64,000 bases of DNA. Source: Streptomyces sp. CG1. Its GTDB lineage: Bacteria > Actinomycetota > Actinomycetes > Streptomycetales > Streptomycetaceae. This document shows, piece after piece, positions 16,007 through 25,084 of the stretch. The notes beneath the pieces were generated by a model. The model ran no database searches. It was given only the letters and a program-made list of their open reading frames with translations, and had not been told where the DNA came from. The first letter of the stretch is position 1; the number at the start of each line of letters is the position of its first letter. The stretch lies in the NCBI RefSeq assembly GCF_041080625.1, contig NZ_CP163518.1, forward strand, positions 2,046,001 through 2,110,000, read 5' to 3'. The translations under genes were made by a program, and so were the position numbers.

Positions 16007-17350
16007 ATGACCGAAGTGCTCCTCCTGCTGGTGGCGATCCTGCTGTCGCTGGCCTGCGGTGCCTTCGTGGCGGCGGAGTTCTCGCTGACCACGGTCGAGC
16101 GCGGCGAGCTGGAGCGTGCCGCCGAGCGCGGCGAGCGCGGCGCCGCGGGCGCCCTGAAGGCCGCACGGAACCTGACCTTCCAGCTCTCCGGCGCCCAGCT
16201 CGGCATCACGGTCACCAACCTGGTCGTCGGCATGCTCTCCGAGCCGTCCATCGCCAAGCTGCTCGCCGGGCCGTTCCGGGCGATGGGTCTGTCGGCCGAC
16301 GCGGCGGGGTCCGTCGCCCTGGTGCTCGGTACGGCCCTGTCGACGGTGTTCCTGATGGTCGTCGGCGAGCTGGTGCCGAAGAACTGGGCGATCTCCTCGC
16401 CGCTGGCCGTGGCCAAGCGGGTGGGCAACCCGCAGCGCTGGTTCAGCGCGGCCTTCCGGCCCTTCATCACACACCTGAACAACACGGCCAACCATGTGGT
16501 GCGCCGGTTCGGCATCGAGCCCGCCGAGGAGCTGGCCTCCGCGCGCGGTCCGCAGGAGCTTGCGGCGCTCGCGCGGCACTCCGCCAAGGCGGGCGCGCTG
16601 GAGGCGGACACCGCCGAGCTGTTCGTACGGACGCTGAACCTGGCCGACCTGACCGCGGAGAACGTGATGACCCCGCGCGTCCAGGTCGTCGCCCTCGACA
16701 CCCAGGCGAGCTGCGAGGACGTGGCGAACGCGACCCGGGCCACGGGTCTGTCCCGGTTCCCGGTCTACCGGGGCAGCCTGGACTCGGTCGTCGGCGTCGC
16801 CCACATCAAGGACGTGCTGGCGGTTCCGGCCGAGCAGCGCCGCCACCGCCGTGTCGCACAGGTGATGCGCGAGCCGCTGCTGGTCCCCGAGTCGCTGACC
16901 GTCGACCGGCTGCTGGACCGGCTCGGCGGCAGGCGCACCATGGCCGTCGTCATCGACGAGTACGGCGGCACGGCCGGCGTGGCGACCCTGGAGGACATCG
17001 TCGAGGAGGTCGTCGGCGAGGTGCGGGACGAGCACGACCCGCACGAGACGCCCGACCTCGCTCCCGCCGGCGCGGACCAGGACGGCCGGGCCCTGTACTC
17101 GGCAGACGGCGCTGCCCGCATCGACCAGCTCGCACGCGTGGGTCTGCGGGTGCCCGAGGGGCCGTACGAGACCCTGGCCGGTCTGGTCGCGACCCTGCTG
17201 GGCCGGATACCGCAGGCGGGTGACACGGTCGAGGTCGCCGGCTGGCGGCTGGATGTGGTGGATGCCGCGGGCCGCCGGGCGGCGCGGGTGCTGCTGCACG
17301 CGCCGCTGGACGACGAACGGGCCGACGAGACCGCGGAGGGGACGCGATGA
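16007..17350 (+). CDS. CNNM/CorC-type membrane protein (DUF21-CBS-CorC)
   Basis: A 447-residue protein, often misnamed hemolysin. It has an N-terminal DUF21 membrane domain (about 1-200; QLGITVTNLVVGMLSEP, GELVPKNWA), a tandem CBS pair (about 215-340; VMTPRVQVVALD, VAHIKDVL, VIDEYGGTAGVATLEDIVEE) and a C-terminal CorC_HlyC domain. Relatives transport or sense magnesium. Its stop overlaps the next start (ATGA), so the two paralogues are coupled and may form a heteromer. Confidence 0.9.
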   Translation: MTEVLLLLVAILLSLACGAFVAAEFSLTTVERGELERAAERGERGAAGALKAARNLTFQLSGAQLGITVTNLVVGMLSEPSIAKLLAGPFRAMGLSADAAGSVALVLGTALSTVFLMVVGELVPKNWAISSPLAVAKRVGNPQRWFSAAFRPFITHLNNTANHVVRRFGIEPAEELASARGPQELAALARHSAKAGALEADTAELFVRTLNLADLTAENVMTPRVQVVALDTQASCEDVANATRATGLSRFPVYRGSLDSVVGVAHIKDVLAVPAEQRRHRRVAQVMREPLLVPESLTVDRLLDRLGGRRTMAVVIDEYGGTAGVATLEDIVEEVVGEVRDEHDPHETPDLAPAGADQDGRALYSADGAARIDQLARVGLRVPEGPYETLAGLVATLLGRIPQAGDTVEVAGWRLDVVDAAGRRAARVLLHAPLDDERADETAEGTR

Positions 17351-18366
17351 CCGCCGTACAGCTGCTGATCGGCCTGGCCACCCTGGTCGTCAACGCCTTC
17401 TTCGTCGGTGCCGAGTTCGCGCTGATCTCCGTGCGCCGCTCGCAGATCGAGCCGTTGGCCCAAGAGGGCGACCGGCGGGCCAAGGCCGTGCTGTGGGGCC
17501 TGGAACATGTCTCGGCGCTGCTGGCCGCCGCCCAGCTCGGCATCACGCTGTGCACACTGGTCCTGGGTGTGGTCGCCGAGCCGGCGATCGCGCATCTGCT
17601 GGAGCCCGTGTTCCACGCGATCGGCGTGCCCGAGAGCGCGGGGCACGTCGTGTCCTTCGTGATCGCGCTGACCCTCGCGACCTATCTGCACATGCTGCTC
17701 GGCGAGATGGTCCCGAAGAACATCGCGCTCGCGGAACCGGTGCGCAGCGCGCTGCTGCTCGGCCCGCCGCTGGTCGCGCTGTCCCGGGCGCTGCGTCCGG
17801 TGATCTTCACCATCAACGCCTTCGCGAACGGGCTGCTGAAGCTGCTCAGGGTGGAGGCGAAGGGCGAGGTCGCGGCGACGTTCACGGACGCCGAGCTGGC
17901 CGAGATCGTCCGGGACGCGGGCGAGGCGGGCCTGATCGACGACCGCGCGCGGGAGCGGCTGCACGACGCCCTGGAGCTGGGCAGCCGGCCGGTGCGCGAC
18001 GTCGTGGTGCCGCTGGAGCGGGTGGTGTACGCGCATGTGGGCGTCACTCCGGAACAGGTGGAGGGGCTGTCGGCCGAGTCGGGCTTCTCGCGGTTCCCGG
18101 TGGTCGACGTGGGCCGTCGGATCGTGGGCTATCTGCACGTGAAGGACGCGCTGGACGCCTCGCCGCGGGACATGCCGTTCCGGCTGCGGGACATGCGGCC
18201 CATCGCGCGGGTACGGGAGCGGACCCCGCTGGACGACGTGCTGACCGCGATGCGAGGCAGCCGTACGCATCTCGCGGCGGTGCTCGGTGACGACGGCCGG
18301 CTGGCCGGCCTGGTGACCATGGAGGACGTGCTGCGGGAGCTGTTCGGACAGCCTGCACCAGGGTGA
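17347..18366 (+). CDS. Second CNNM-type protein (DUF21-CBS)
   Basis: A 339-residue paralogue of the preceding gene with DUF21 (AQLGITLCTLVLGVVAEP, GEMVPKNIA) and two CBS repeats (ending LAAVLGDDGRLAGLVTMEDVLREL) but without the C-terminal CorC domain. The ATG overlaps the upstream stop by 4 bp. The long/short pairing recurs in actinobacteria and suggests a two-subunit cation transporter or sensor. Confidence 0.88.
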   Translation: MTAVQLLIGLATLVVNAFFVGAEFALISVRRSQIEPLAQEGDRRAKAVLWGLEHVSALLAAAQLGITLCTLVLGVVAEPAIAHLLEPVFHAIGVPESAGHVVSFVIALTLATYLHMLLGEMVPKNIALAEPVRSALLLGPPLVALSRALRPVIFTINAFANGLLKLLRVEAKGEVAATFTDAELAEIVRDAGEAGLIDDRARERLHDALELGSRPVRDVVVPLERVVYAHVGVTPEQVEGLSAESGFSRFPVVDVGRRIVGYLHVKDALDASPRDMPFRLRDMRPIARVRERTPLDDVLTAMRGSRTHLAAVLGDDGRLAGLVTMEDVLRELFGQPAPG

Positions 18367-18428
18367 CGCCGAGCGTTCACGGGGCGACCGACCGCCGGGT
18401 ATGGAGCCGGGATACCATCGCTCACGCC

Positions 18429-19217
18429 ATGCAGACGAATCCCACACCTCCCCCGTACAGCAGCCTGGTCGCGGTCGGCGACTCCTTCACCGAGGGCATG
18501 TCGGACCTGCTGCCCGACGGCTCCTACCGGGGCTGGGCCGACCTGCTCGCCGCGCGGATGGCTGCCCGCACGCCGGGGTTCCGGTACGCGAACCTGGCCG
18601 TGCGCGGGAAGCTGATCGGGCAGATCGTCGACGAGCAGGTGGATGTGGCGTCGGCCATGAACGCCGACGTGGTCACGCTGGTCGGCGGGCTCAACGACAC
18701 CCTGCGGCCCAGCTGCGACATGGGCCGGGTGAAGGGCCTGCTGACCGAGGCCGTGGAGCGGCTGGCCCCGTCCTGCAAGCAGCTCGTGCTCATGCGCAGC
18801 CCCGGCCGCCAGGGCCCGGTGCTGGAGCGGTTCCGGCCGCGCATGGAGGAGCTGTTCGTCTGCATCGAGGAGCTGGCGGCGCAGCACGGTGCGGTCGTCG
18901 TCGACCTGTACGGGGCGCCCTCGCTCGGCGACCCGCGGCTGTGGGACGTGGACCGGCTGCATCTGACGGCGGAGGGGCACCGCCGGGTCGCCGAGGCGGT
19001 GTGGCAGACGCTCGGGTACGAGCCGGAGGACACCGAGTGGCGCATGCCGATGCCGGCCACGCCCCCGCCGGGCTGGATGACACGCCGGGCCGCGGACGCA
19101 CGGTTCGCCCGGCAGCACCTGCTGCCCTGGATCGGGCGGCGCCTGACCGGCCGCTCCTCGGGGGACGGCCGGCCGGCGAAGCGCCCGGAGCTGCTGCCGT
19201 ACGAGGGCCAGGCGTAG
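18429..19217 (+). CDS. SGNH/GDSL-family hydrolase
   Basis: A 262-residue esterase-like protein. The nucleophile block is VAVGDSFTEGM, the oxyanion Asn lies in GGLNDTLRP, and the Asp-His pair lies in DRLHLTAEGH. No signal peptide is visible, so it is probably cytoplasmic. The ATG at 18429 gives the usual start a few residues before the GDS block; a TACCAT -10-like box lies 10 bases upstream. The substrate is unknown. Confidence 0.88.
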   Translation: MQTNPTPPPYSSLVAVGDSFTEGMSDLLPDGSYRGWADLLAARMAARTPGFRYANLAVRGKLIGQIVDEQVDVASAMNADVVTLVGGLNDTLRPSCDMGRVKGLLTEAVERLAPSCKQLVLMRSPGRQGPVLERFRPRMEELFVCIEELAAQHGAVVVDLYGAPSLGDPRLWDVDRLHLTAEGHRRVAEAVWQTLGYEPEDTEWRMPMPATPPPGWMTRRAADARFARQHLLPWIGRRLTGRSSGDGRPAKRPELLPYEGQA

Positions 19218-19228
19218 CGTCTTCTGCC

Positions 19229-19570
19229 ATGACCACGCGGGTGATCAGCGTCCGGGGCCGGATCCACGAATTCGGCCCCCGGCTGGAGCACGCGCCCGAC
19301 GACGTGGTCTACGTCGGCCGGCGGTGGACGATGGGCGGCTGGGATCTGCCCCGGCATCCGCTGTACAACCCGTTCGCCTACGACACCCCGAAGAAGAAGC
19401 GGGACGGCACCCGCGCGGAGGTCATGGCGATGCACCGGGCCCATCTGCTGGAGCGGCCGGAGCTGCTGGAACTGGTCGCGGAGCTGCGCGGGAAGACGCT
19501 GGCCTGCTGGTGCGCGCCACAGCTGTGCCACGCGGATGTGCTCGCGGAGCTGGCCGACAGCGACCAGTGA
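19229..19570 (+). CDS. DUF4326 protein
   Basis: A 113-residue protein matching DUF4326: YVGRRWTMGGWDLPRHPLYNPF, then a helical part and the C-terminal GKTLACWCAPQLCHADVLAEL motif with three cysteines. Function is unknown; the Cys-Trp-Cys and Cys-His cluster hints at metal binding. A TAGCGT box at 19215-19220 ends 8 bases before the ATG, so the transcript may be leaderless. Confidence 0.85.
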   Translation: MTTRVISVRGRIHEFGPRLEHAPDDVVYVGRRWTMGGWDLPRHPLYNPFAYDTPKKKRDGTRAEVMAMHRAHLLERPELLELVAELRGKTLACWCAPQLCHADVLAELADSDQ

Positions 19571-19643
19571 CGCGGGTCTCGTAGCTTCCGCCGAGCGGGG
19601 GCGTGGGGCTGGCCTGCACAAAACGCCAGTAGAATCTGGACAC

Positions 19644-21086
19644 GTGACTTCTGCGCCCGCCAAGCCCCGCATCCCGAACGTCCTCGCCGGACGCTACGCC
19701 TCCGCCGAGCTCGCCACGCTCTGGTCCCCCGAGCAGAAGGTGAAGCTGGAGCGTCAGCTCTGGCTCGCTGTGCTGCGCGCCCAGAAGGACCTCGGCATCG
19801 AGGTGCCGGACGCGGCGATCGCCGACTACGAGCGTGTCCTCGACACCGTCGACCTGGCCTCGATCGCCGAGCGCGAGAAGGTCACCCGGCACGATGTGAA
19901 GGCCCGGATCGAGGAGTTCAACGCCCTCGCCGGGCACGAGCACGTGCACAAGGGCATGACCTCCCGCGACCTCACGGAGAACGTCGAGCAGCTGCAGGTC
20001 CGGCTCTCGCTGGAGCTGATGCGTGACCGTACGGTCGCCGTGCTGGCGCGTCTCGGCAAGCTGGCGGGCGAGTACGCCGAGCTGGTCATGGCCGGCCGCT
20101 CGCACAACGTGGCCGCGCAGGCCACCACCCTGGGCAAGCGGTTCGCGACCGCCGCCGACGAGCTGCTCGTCGCCTACGGCCGCGTCGAGGAACTGCTCGG
20201 CCGCTACCCGCTGCGCGGCATCAAGGGCCCGGTCGGCACCGCGCAGGACATGCTGGACCTGCTCGGCGGTGACGCGGTCAAGCTCGCCGAGCTGGAGGAC
20301 CGGATCGCCGGGCACCTGGGCTTCTCGCAGGCGTTCACCTCGGTCGGTCAGGTCTACCCGCGCTCGCTGGACTACGAGGTCGTGACCGCGCTGGTGCAGC
20401 TGGCGGCGGCGCCGTCCTCGCTGGCCAAGACGATCCGGCTGATGGCCGGGCACGAGCTGGTCACCGAGGGCTTCAAGCCGGGCCAGGTCGGCTCCTCGGC
20501 GATGCCGCACAAGATGAACACCCGCTCCTGCGAGCGCGTCAACGGTCTCATGGTCATCCTGCGCGGCTACGCCTCGATGACCGGCGAGCTGGCGGGCGAC
20601 CAGTGGAACGAGGGTGACGTGTCCTGCTCGGTGGTGCGCCGGGTGGCCCTCCCCGACGCCTTCTTCGCCCTGGACGGTCTGCTGGAGACCTTCCTGACGG
20701 TCCTGGACGAGTTCGGCGCCTTCCCGGCGGTCATCGCCCGCGAGCTGGACCGCTACCTGCCGTTCCTGGCCACCACCAAGGTGCTCATGGGCGCGGTGCG
20801 GGCCGGGGTGGGGCGCGAGGTCGCGCACGAGGCGATCAAGGAGAACGCCGTCGCCACCGCGCTCGCGATGCGCGAGCAGGGCGCCGAGCGCAACGACCTG
20901 CTCGACAAGCTGGCCGACGACGAGCGCCTCCCGCTCGACCGGGAGCAGCTGGCGGCCCTGATGGCCGACAAGCTGTCCTTCACCGGCGCTGCGGCCGCCC
21001 AGGTCGGCGTGGTCGTCGGCCGGATCGAAGAGTTGGTCAAGCAGCACCCGGAGGCCGCCGGTTACACCCCCGGAGCGATCCTCTGA
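19644..21086 (+). CDS. purB: Adenylosuccinate lyase
   Basis: A 480-residue fumarase-superfamily lyase that removes fumarate from SAICAR and adenylosuccinate in purine synthesis. The signature GSSAMPHKMN and upstream HVHKGMTSRDLTEN (catalytic His) are present. Start GTG 19644 has no ribosome site; a TAGAAT -10 box at 19630-19635 lies 8 bases before it, so translation is probably leaderless. The next gene may begin at its stop. Confidence 0.95.
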   Translation: MTSAPAKPRIPNVLAGRYASAELATLWSPEQKVKLERQLWLAVLRAQKDLGIEVPDAAIADYERVLDTVDLASIAEREKVTRHDVKARIEEFNALAGHEHVHKGMTSRDLTENVEQLQVRLSLELMRDRTVAVLARLGKLAGEYAELVMAGRSHNVAAQATTLGKRFATAADELLVAYGRVEELLGRYPLRGIKGPVGTAQDMLDLLGGDAVKLAELEDRIAGHLGFSQAFTSVGQVYPRSLDYEVVTALVQLAAAPSSLAKTIRLMAGHELVTEGFKPGQVGSSAMPHKMNTRSCERVNGLMVILRGYASMTGELAGDQWNEGDVSCSVVRRVALPDAFFALDGLLETFLTVLDEFGAFPAVIARELDRYLPFLATTKVLMGAVRAGVGREVAHEAIKENAVATALAMREQGAERNDLLDKLADDERLPLDREQLAALMADKLSFTGAAAAQVGVVVGRIEELVKQHPEAAGYTPGAIL

Positions 21087-21685
21087 CCCGCGCATCCCAC
21101 GCACCCCGCTCGCCGCGCTTCACGAAGGCGGAGCTGGAGGCCGCCCGCGACCGTCTCGTACCGGACGTCGTCGCGGACGGCCTCCGGGTGCTGTTCTGCG
21201 GCATCAACCCCGGGCTGATGACGGCGGCCACAGGACACCACTTCGCCCGCCCCGGCAACCGCTTCTGGCCGGTGCTGCACCTGTCCGGCTTCACGCCGAG
21301 GCTGATGCAGCCGGCGGAGCAGCGGGAACTGCTGTCGTACGGCCTGGGCATCACGAATGTCGTGGCGCGGGCGACGGCGCGGGCCGACGAGCTGAGCGCC
21401 GAGGAGTACGTCGAGGGCGGGCGGCTGCTGGCCGAGAAGGTGACACGGCTGCGGCCGCGATGGCTGGCCGTGGTCGGGGTGACTGCGTACCGGGCCGCCT
21501 TCGGTGACCGGACGGCCCAAGTGGGGCCGCAGGAGCGGACGTTCGGGAACACCCGGGTGTGGGTACTGCCCAATCCCAGCGGGCTGAACGCGCACTGGAC
21601 GGCGGCGAGCATGGCGGAGGAGTTCGCCCGCCTGCGCGACGCTGCGCCGGCCTGGAAGCAGGTCACGGCGGGTCCACGGTGGTGA
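21083..21685 (+). CDS. Mug/TDG-type mismatch uracil-DNA glycosylase
   Basis: A G:T/U mismatch glycosylase homologue. The core GINPGL motif (VLFCGINPGL), FARPGNRFWPVLH and the C-terminal LPNPSGLNAHW are clear. Homology to E. coli Mug (GLRVVFCGINPGL) starts before the only canonical start, GTG 21188, which would delete part of the first strand. The frame is open back to a CTG at 21083 overlapping the purB stop, with no ATG, GTG or TTG between. I place the start there, provisionally. The 3' end overlaps a convergent gene by 23 bp. Confidence 0.75.
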   Translation: MTRASHAPRSPRFTKAELEAARDRLVPDVVADGLRVLFCGINPGLMTAATGHHFARPGNRFWPVLHLSGFTPRLMQPAEQRELLSYGLGITNVVARATARADELSAEEYVEGGRLLAEKVTRLRPRWLAVVGVTAYRAAFGDRTAQVGPQERTFGNTRVWVLPNPSGLNAHWTAASMAEEFARLRDAAPAWKQVTAGPRW

Positions 21686-22106
21686 CCACCGCCAGCAGCT
21701 GGAACGGCGCGTGATCGGTCCACTGGGACACCCCGAGGGCGAGCCAGCCGCCGCTTCCGGGCATTTGCCAGAGCTTGACGTCCGGGACATGCCCGCCGAG
21801 GCCGGCCCACGGCTCCGGTATGTCCTCGCCGAGTGTCGTCCGCTCCAGGACGCTGCACAGGCTGATGTACCGCGCGGGCCCCCACCGCTCCGACATCCGC
21901 TCGGCCAGTGCGTCCCGGTCGGCTTCGAACTGCGCCGCCGTCTCCTCCCGCCCGGTCCCGTCGTCCTCCGAGAAGTCGCTGCTCGTCTCTAAGGCGGCTA
22001 TGTGGAATCCGGGCCCGCTCTCGCCCTGTTCCGTTCTGCTGTGCGCCGTGGGGAACTCCCGTGCGCACAGCGACTCGATGGCGGTCAGGCACGTCGCGAT
22101 GTCCAT
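21663..22106 (-). CDS. Hypothetical protein with TTA codon
   Basis: A 147-residue soluble acidic protein of no family that I recognise; tryptophan-rich C-terminal half (WGPARYISL, PWAGLGG, SGGWLALGVSQW). It has no signal or membrane segment. Leu39 is encoded by TTA (21990-21992 on the reverse strand), so expression probably depends on bldA and is developmental. The start at 22106 lacks a clear ribosome site. The frame upstream is open, but codon use and the next gene end argue for this start. Confidence 0.65.
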   Translation of the reverse strand: MDIATCLTAIESLCAREFPTAHSRTEQGESGPGFHIAALETSSDFSEDDGTGREETAAQFEADRDALAERMSERWGPARYISLCSVLERTTLGEDIPEPWAGLGGHVPDVKLWQMPGSGGWLALGVSQWTDHAPFQLLAVVTTVDPP

Positions 22107-22147
22107 GCGATCCAGTAAACCGGGCGGCACTGACAATTGGCGGGCTG

Positions 22148-22858
22148 TCAGGCGTCCCGGCGGTCCAGTCTCCACGCGCCCGCGAGCAGCGCGGCCGCCG
22201 TCCACAGCGCGGTCACCGCGAGCCCACTCCATGGGCCGAGGGCGCCGTCCCAGGTGCTGTGCAGGGCGACTTGACCGGCCCGGTCGGGAAGGTAGTCGGC
22301 GACGCTGCCGGACAGGTCGCCGATGACGAAGGACACGATCAGCACGAACGGGATCAGGACGGACAGGGTGGCGACGCCGCTGCGCAGCACGGCCGCGAGT
22401 CCGGCGGCGAACAGCGCCATCAGCGTCAGCTGGAGGCCGCACCCGACGGCCCCGCGCAGGCCCTCGCCCCACGTCGGACCGCCGGCGCCCAGGACCGCCT
22501 TGCCGACCAGCAGGGTGGCCAGCCCGGTGAGGAGGCCGACGGCCAGCGCGGGCAGGGCGATCGCGGTGGCCTTGGCGGCGAACCACCGTCGGCGGTCGGG
22601 CACCGCCGACAGGGTCAGCCGCAGCGCGCCGCCCCGGAACTCCGCCGAGACGGCCGTCGCACCGAAGGCGATCGCGGCGATCTGGCCGAGGCTCACGCCG
22701 AAGAACGCGGAGTACAGCGGGTCCGAACCGTCGGCGCCGGCCGCCGAGAAGGCAGAGAACCCGGTGGTGGCGAGGAGGATCCCGGCCAGGCCGCCGAGGA
22801 GCGACGGCAGGGTACGGATCTTGATCCATTCGGCGTGCAGTACGGGTGCGAACGGCAT
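22148..22858 (-). CDS. ABC-2 type permease
   Basis: A 236-residue membrane protein with about six helices and the AEWIKIRTLPS N-terminus typical of Streptomyces ABC-2 exporters, plus EFRGGALRLTLSAVPDRRRWFAAK between helices 2 and 3 (read as two adjoining blocks). It follows its ATPase by 2 bp. The two-component system on the opposite strand probably controls it. Confidence 0.88.
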   Translation of the reverse strand: MPFAPVLHAEWIKIRTLPSLLGGLAGILLATTGFSAFSAAGADGSDPLYSAFFGVSLGQIAAIAFGATAVSAEFRGGALRLTLSAVPDRRRWFAAKATAIALPALAVGLLTGLATLLVGKAVLGAGGPTWGEGLRGAVGCGLQLTLMALFAAGLAAVLRSGVATLSVLIPFVLIVSFVIGDLSGSVADYLPDRAGQVALHSTWDGALGPWSGLAVTALWTAAALLAGAWRLDRRDA

Positions 22859-22860
22859 GG

Positions 22861-23781
22861 TCAGACCTCCTGGGTCAGTGCGGTGAACTCGGCCTCGGCC
22901 GCGGTCAGATCGAGATAGGCCTCCTCCAAGGTGGCCTCCTGCGCGGCGAGTTCCAGGACGGGTACGCCCGCCTCGGCCATGATCCGGCCGAGGTCGTCCA
23001 CGCCCGCGTGCCGCACGGTCCGGGCTCCGTCGGCGTCCCGGGAGGCGTCGAGGCCGTGGCGGGCGAGGAGGTCGTCCAGCGCGGCGGGGTCGGTGGAGCG
23101 GATCCGGACGTGGGGCTGCACACGCGCGTGGATGAACTCCTGGACGGGCGTGTCGGCCAGCAGCCGCCCCTTGCCCAGGATCACGAGATGGTCGGCGAAG
23201 GTGGCGGTCTCACCCATCAGATGGCTGGAGACCAGGACCGTACGGCCCTGTGCGGCGAGGCGGCGGAGCAGGGTGCGGATCCAGACGATGCCCTCGGGGT
23301 CGAGGCCGTTGGCGGGCTCGTCGAGCAGGATCACCTCGGGGTCGCCGAGCAGGGCGGCGGCGATGCCGAGCCGCTGGCGCATGCCGAGGGAGTACGTCCG
23401 CACCCGGCGCCGTGCCACCGCGGCCAGCCCGGTCTCCTCCAGGACGGCGTCGACCCTGCGGTCCGGGATGCGGTTGCTCGCGGCGAGGGCGCGCAGATGG
23501 TCGCGGGCGGTGCGGGAGCCGTGCGCGGCCCGCGCGTCGAGCAACGCGCCCACCGTGCGCAGGGGTTCGCCGATCCCGGCGTAGGCCCGGCCGCCGATGG
23601 TGGCGGTGCCGGAGGTGGGCCGGTCGAGGCCGAGGACGAGGCGCATGGTGGTGGACTTGCCGGCGCCGTTGGGGCCGAGGAATCCGGTGACGCGGCCGGG
23701 GCGCACGCTGAAGGTGAGCTGGTCCACGGCCCGCAGTCCGCCGTACTCCTTGGTCAGGTCGCGTACGTCGATGCTGGTCAT
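22861..23781 (-). CDS. ABC-2 exporter ATP-binding subunit
   Basis: A 306-residue ATPase of the drug/bacitracin-export group. Walker A GPNGAGKST, signature YSLGMRQRLG, Walker B VILLDEPANGLD and the switch SSHLMGE are intact. A C-terminal extension of about 90 residues is usual for this group. It is first in the operon, with the permease 2 bp downstream, and is divergent from a histidine kinase gene 107 bp away. Confidence 0.92.
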   Translation of the reverse strand: MTSIDVRDLTKEYGGLRAVDQLTFSVRPGRVTGFLGPNGAGKSTTMRLVLGLDRPTSGTATIGGRAYAGIGEPLRTVGALLDARAAHGSRTARDHLRALAASNRIPDRRVDAVLEETGLAAVARRRVRTYSLGMRQRLGIAAALLGDPEVILLDEPANGLDPEGIVWIRTLLRRLAAQGRTVLVSSHLMGETATFADHLVILGKGRLLADTPVQEFIHARVQPHVRIRSTDPAALDDLLARHGLDASRDADGARTVRHAGVDDLGRIMAEAGVPVLELAAQEATLEEAYLDLTAAEAEFTALTQEV

Positions 23782-23888
23782 GGCACCAGCCTCGCCGTGC
23801 GGGGACGCCGGGGCCTCCCCCGCCGGTGGAGAGTGTCTCCCCCGTGCGGGGGAGGCCCGTTGTCCGTGCCGGCTGCGACGATGTCCGC

Positions 23889-25043
23889 ATGGTCCGCTTC
23901 CTGCGCCCGCTGCTGCGCGGGACGACGTACACGCGCCTGCTGCACCAGTGGGTGCCCATGCTGATCCAGAGCATGTGGATGTTCATCGACATGTCGAAGC
24001 CCTGGGTCCCGGGCGCGATGCTCGTCCTGCTGGGCCTCGTGCCCGCCGTGCGCAGGGGCGAAGGGGTGCAGGCGCGGCTGTTGCTGACGCCCGGTGAGCA
24101 GGAGCCGGGCATCTCCGAGGCGCCGTCGACGACATGGCGCGACCGGACGCGCACGGTGGTGTGGCTGGAACTGCGCTGGGTCCTCGGCTGGATCAGCATG
24201 TTCGTCACGGTGTGGCTGCTCGTCATCGCGTTCGAGCTGGCGCGGGCCGCTTGGGGGCGGGCGCCGTCCGGGCTTCCCCTGCTGGGCCACCTGCCGCCGC
24301 ACCGCGCCTGGGCACTGCTGACGCCGCTCCCTCTGCTCGTCCTGTACGGCGTGGTCGTGGGCCTCGGCATGCTGATCACCGTCTGCGCGCGCCGCCTGCT
24401 GGGGCCGTCGGCGGCCGAGCGGCTGGCCGCGCTGGAGGAGCGTACCGAGCAGTTGCTGGAACGCACGCGTATCGCGCGCGAGTTGCACGACTCGATCGGG
24501 CACGCCCTGACGGTGGCGGTGGTGCAGGCCGGTGCCGCGCGGGCTGCGGGCGACCCTGAGTTCACCGAGCGGGCGCTGGACGCCATCGAGGAGACCGGCC
24601 GGGCGGCCCTGGAGGACCTGGAGCGGGTGCTGGGCATTCTGCGCGAGAGCGAGCGGCCGGTGAGCGCCCGGCCCACGCTCGCCGACGCGGGCCGGCTGCT
24701 GGAGTCAGCTCGGGCCTCCGGTGCGAAGGTGGACGCCGAGGTGACGGGTCCGGTGGCGGCCGTGCCCGGGCCGGTGTCCCGCGAGGGGTACCGGATCCTT
24801 CAGGAGGCGCTGACCAACGTGCTGCGGCATGCCGGGGCCGTCCCGGTGCGTGTCCGGGTCACGGTCGGCGACGGCACACTCGCCCTGGAGGTGCGCAATC
24901 CCCAGACGGGCGCGATACCCGGCCCCGGGCGGGGCAGCGGTCTGCGCGGCATACGGGAGCGCGCCGCCCTGCTGGGCGGCAGCGCCCGCACCGGCCCGGA
25001 CGAGGGCGACTGGCAGGTGCGGGCGGAGCTGCCGCTCGGCTGA
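23889..25043 (+). CDS. NarL-type sensor histidine kinase
   Basis: A 384-residue membrane kinase with two or three hydrophobic segments in the first 180 residues, a coiled region (ERLAALEERTEQLLERTRIA), the HisKA_3 phospho-acceptor in ARELHDSIGHALT, and a HATPase domain (EALTNVLRHAG, GSGLRGIRERAALLGG). It probably senses an envelope signal and phosphorylates the response regulator 41 bp downstream. The divergent ABC exporter is the likely target. Confidence 0.92.
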   Translation: MVRFLRPLLRGTTYTRLLHQWVPMLIQSMWMFIDMSKPWVPGAMLVLLGLVPAVRRGEGVQARLLLTPGEQEPGISEAPSTTWRDRTRTVVWLELRWVLGWISMFVTVWLLVIAFELARAAWGRAPSGLPLLGHLPPHRAWALLTPLPLLVLYGVVVGLGMLITVCARRLLGPSAAERLAALEERTEQLLERTRIARELHDSIGHALTVAVVQAGAARAAGDPEFTERALDAIEETGRAALEDLERVLGILRESERPVSARPTLADAGRLLESARASGAKVDAEVTGPVAAVPGPVSREGYRILQEALTNVLRHAGAVPVRVRVTVGDGTLALEVRNPQTGAIPGPGRGSGLRGIRERAALLGGSARTGPDEGDWQVRAELPLG

Positions 25044-25084
25044 TCGGGGCGGGTGGGCCCGCTCACCTGATCTAGGCTGGCGGG

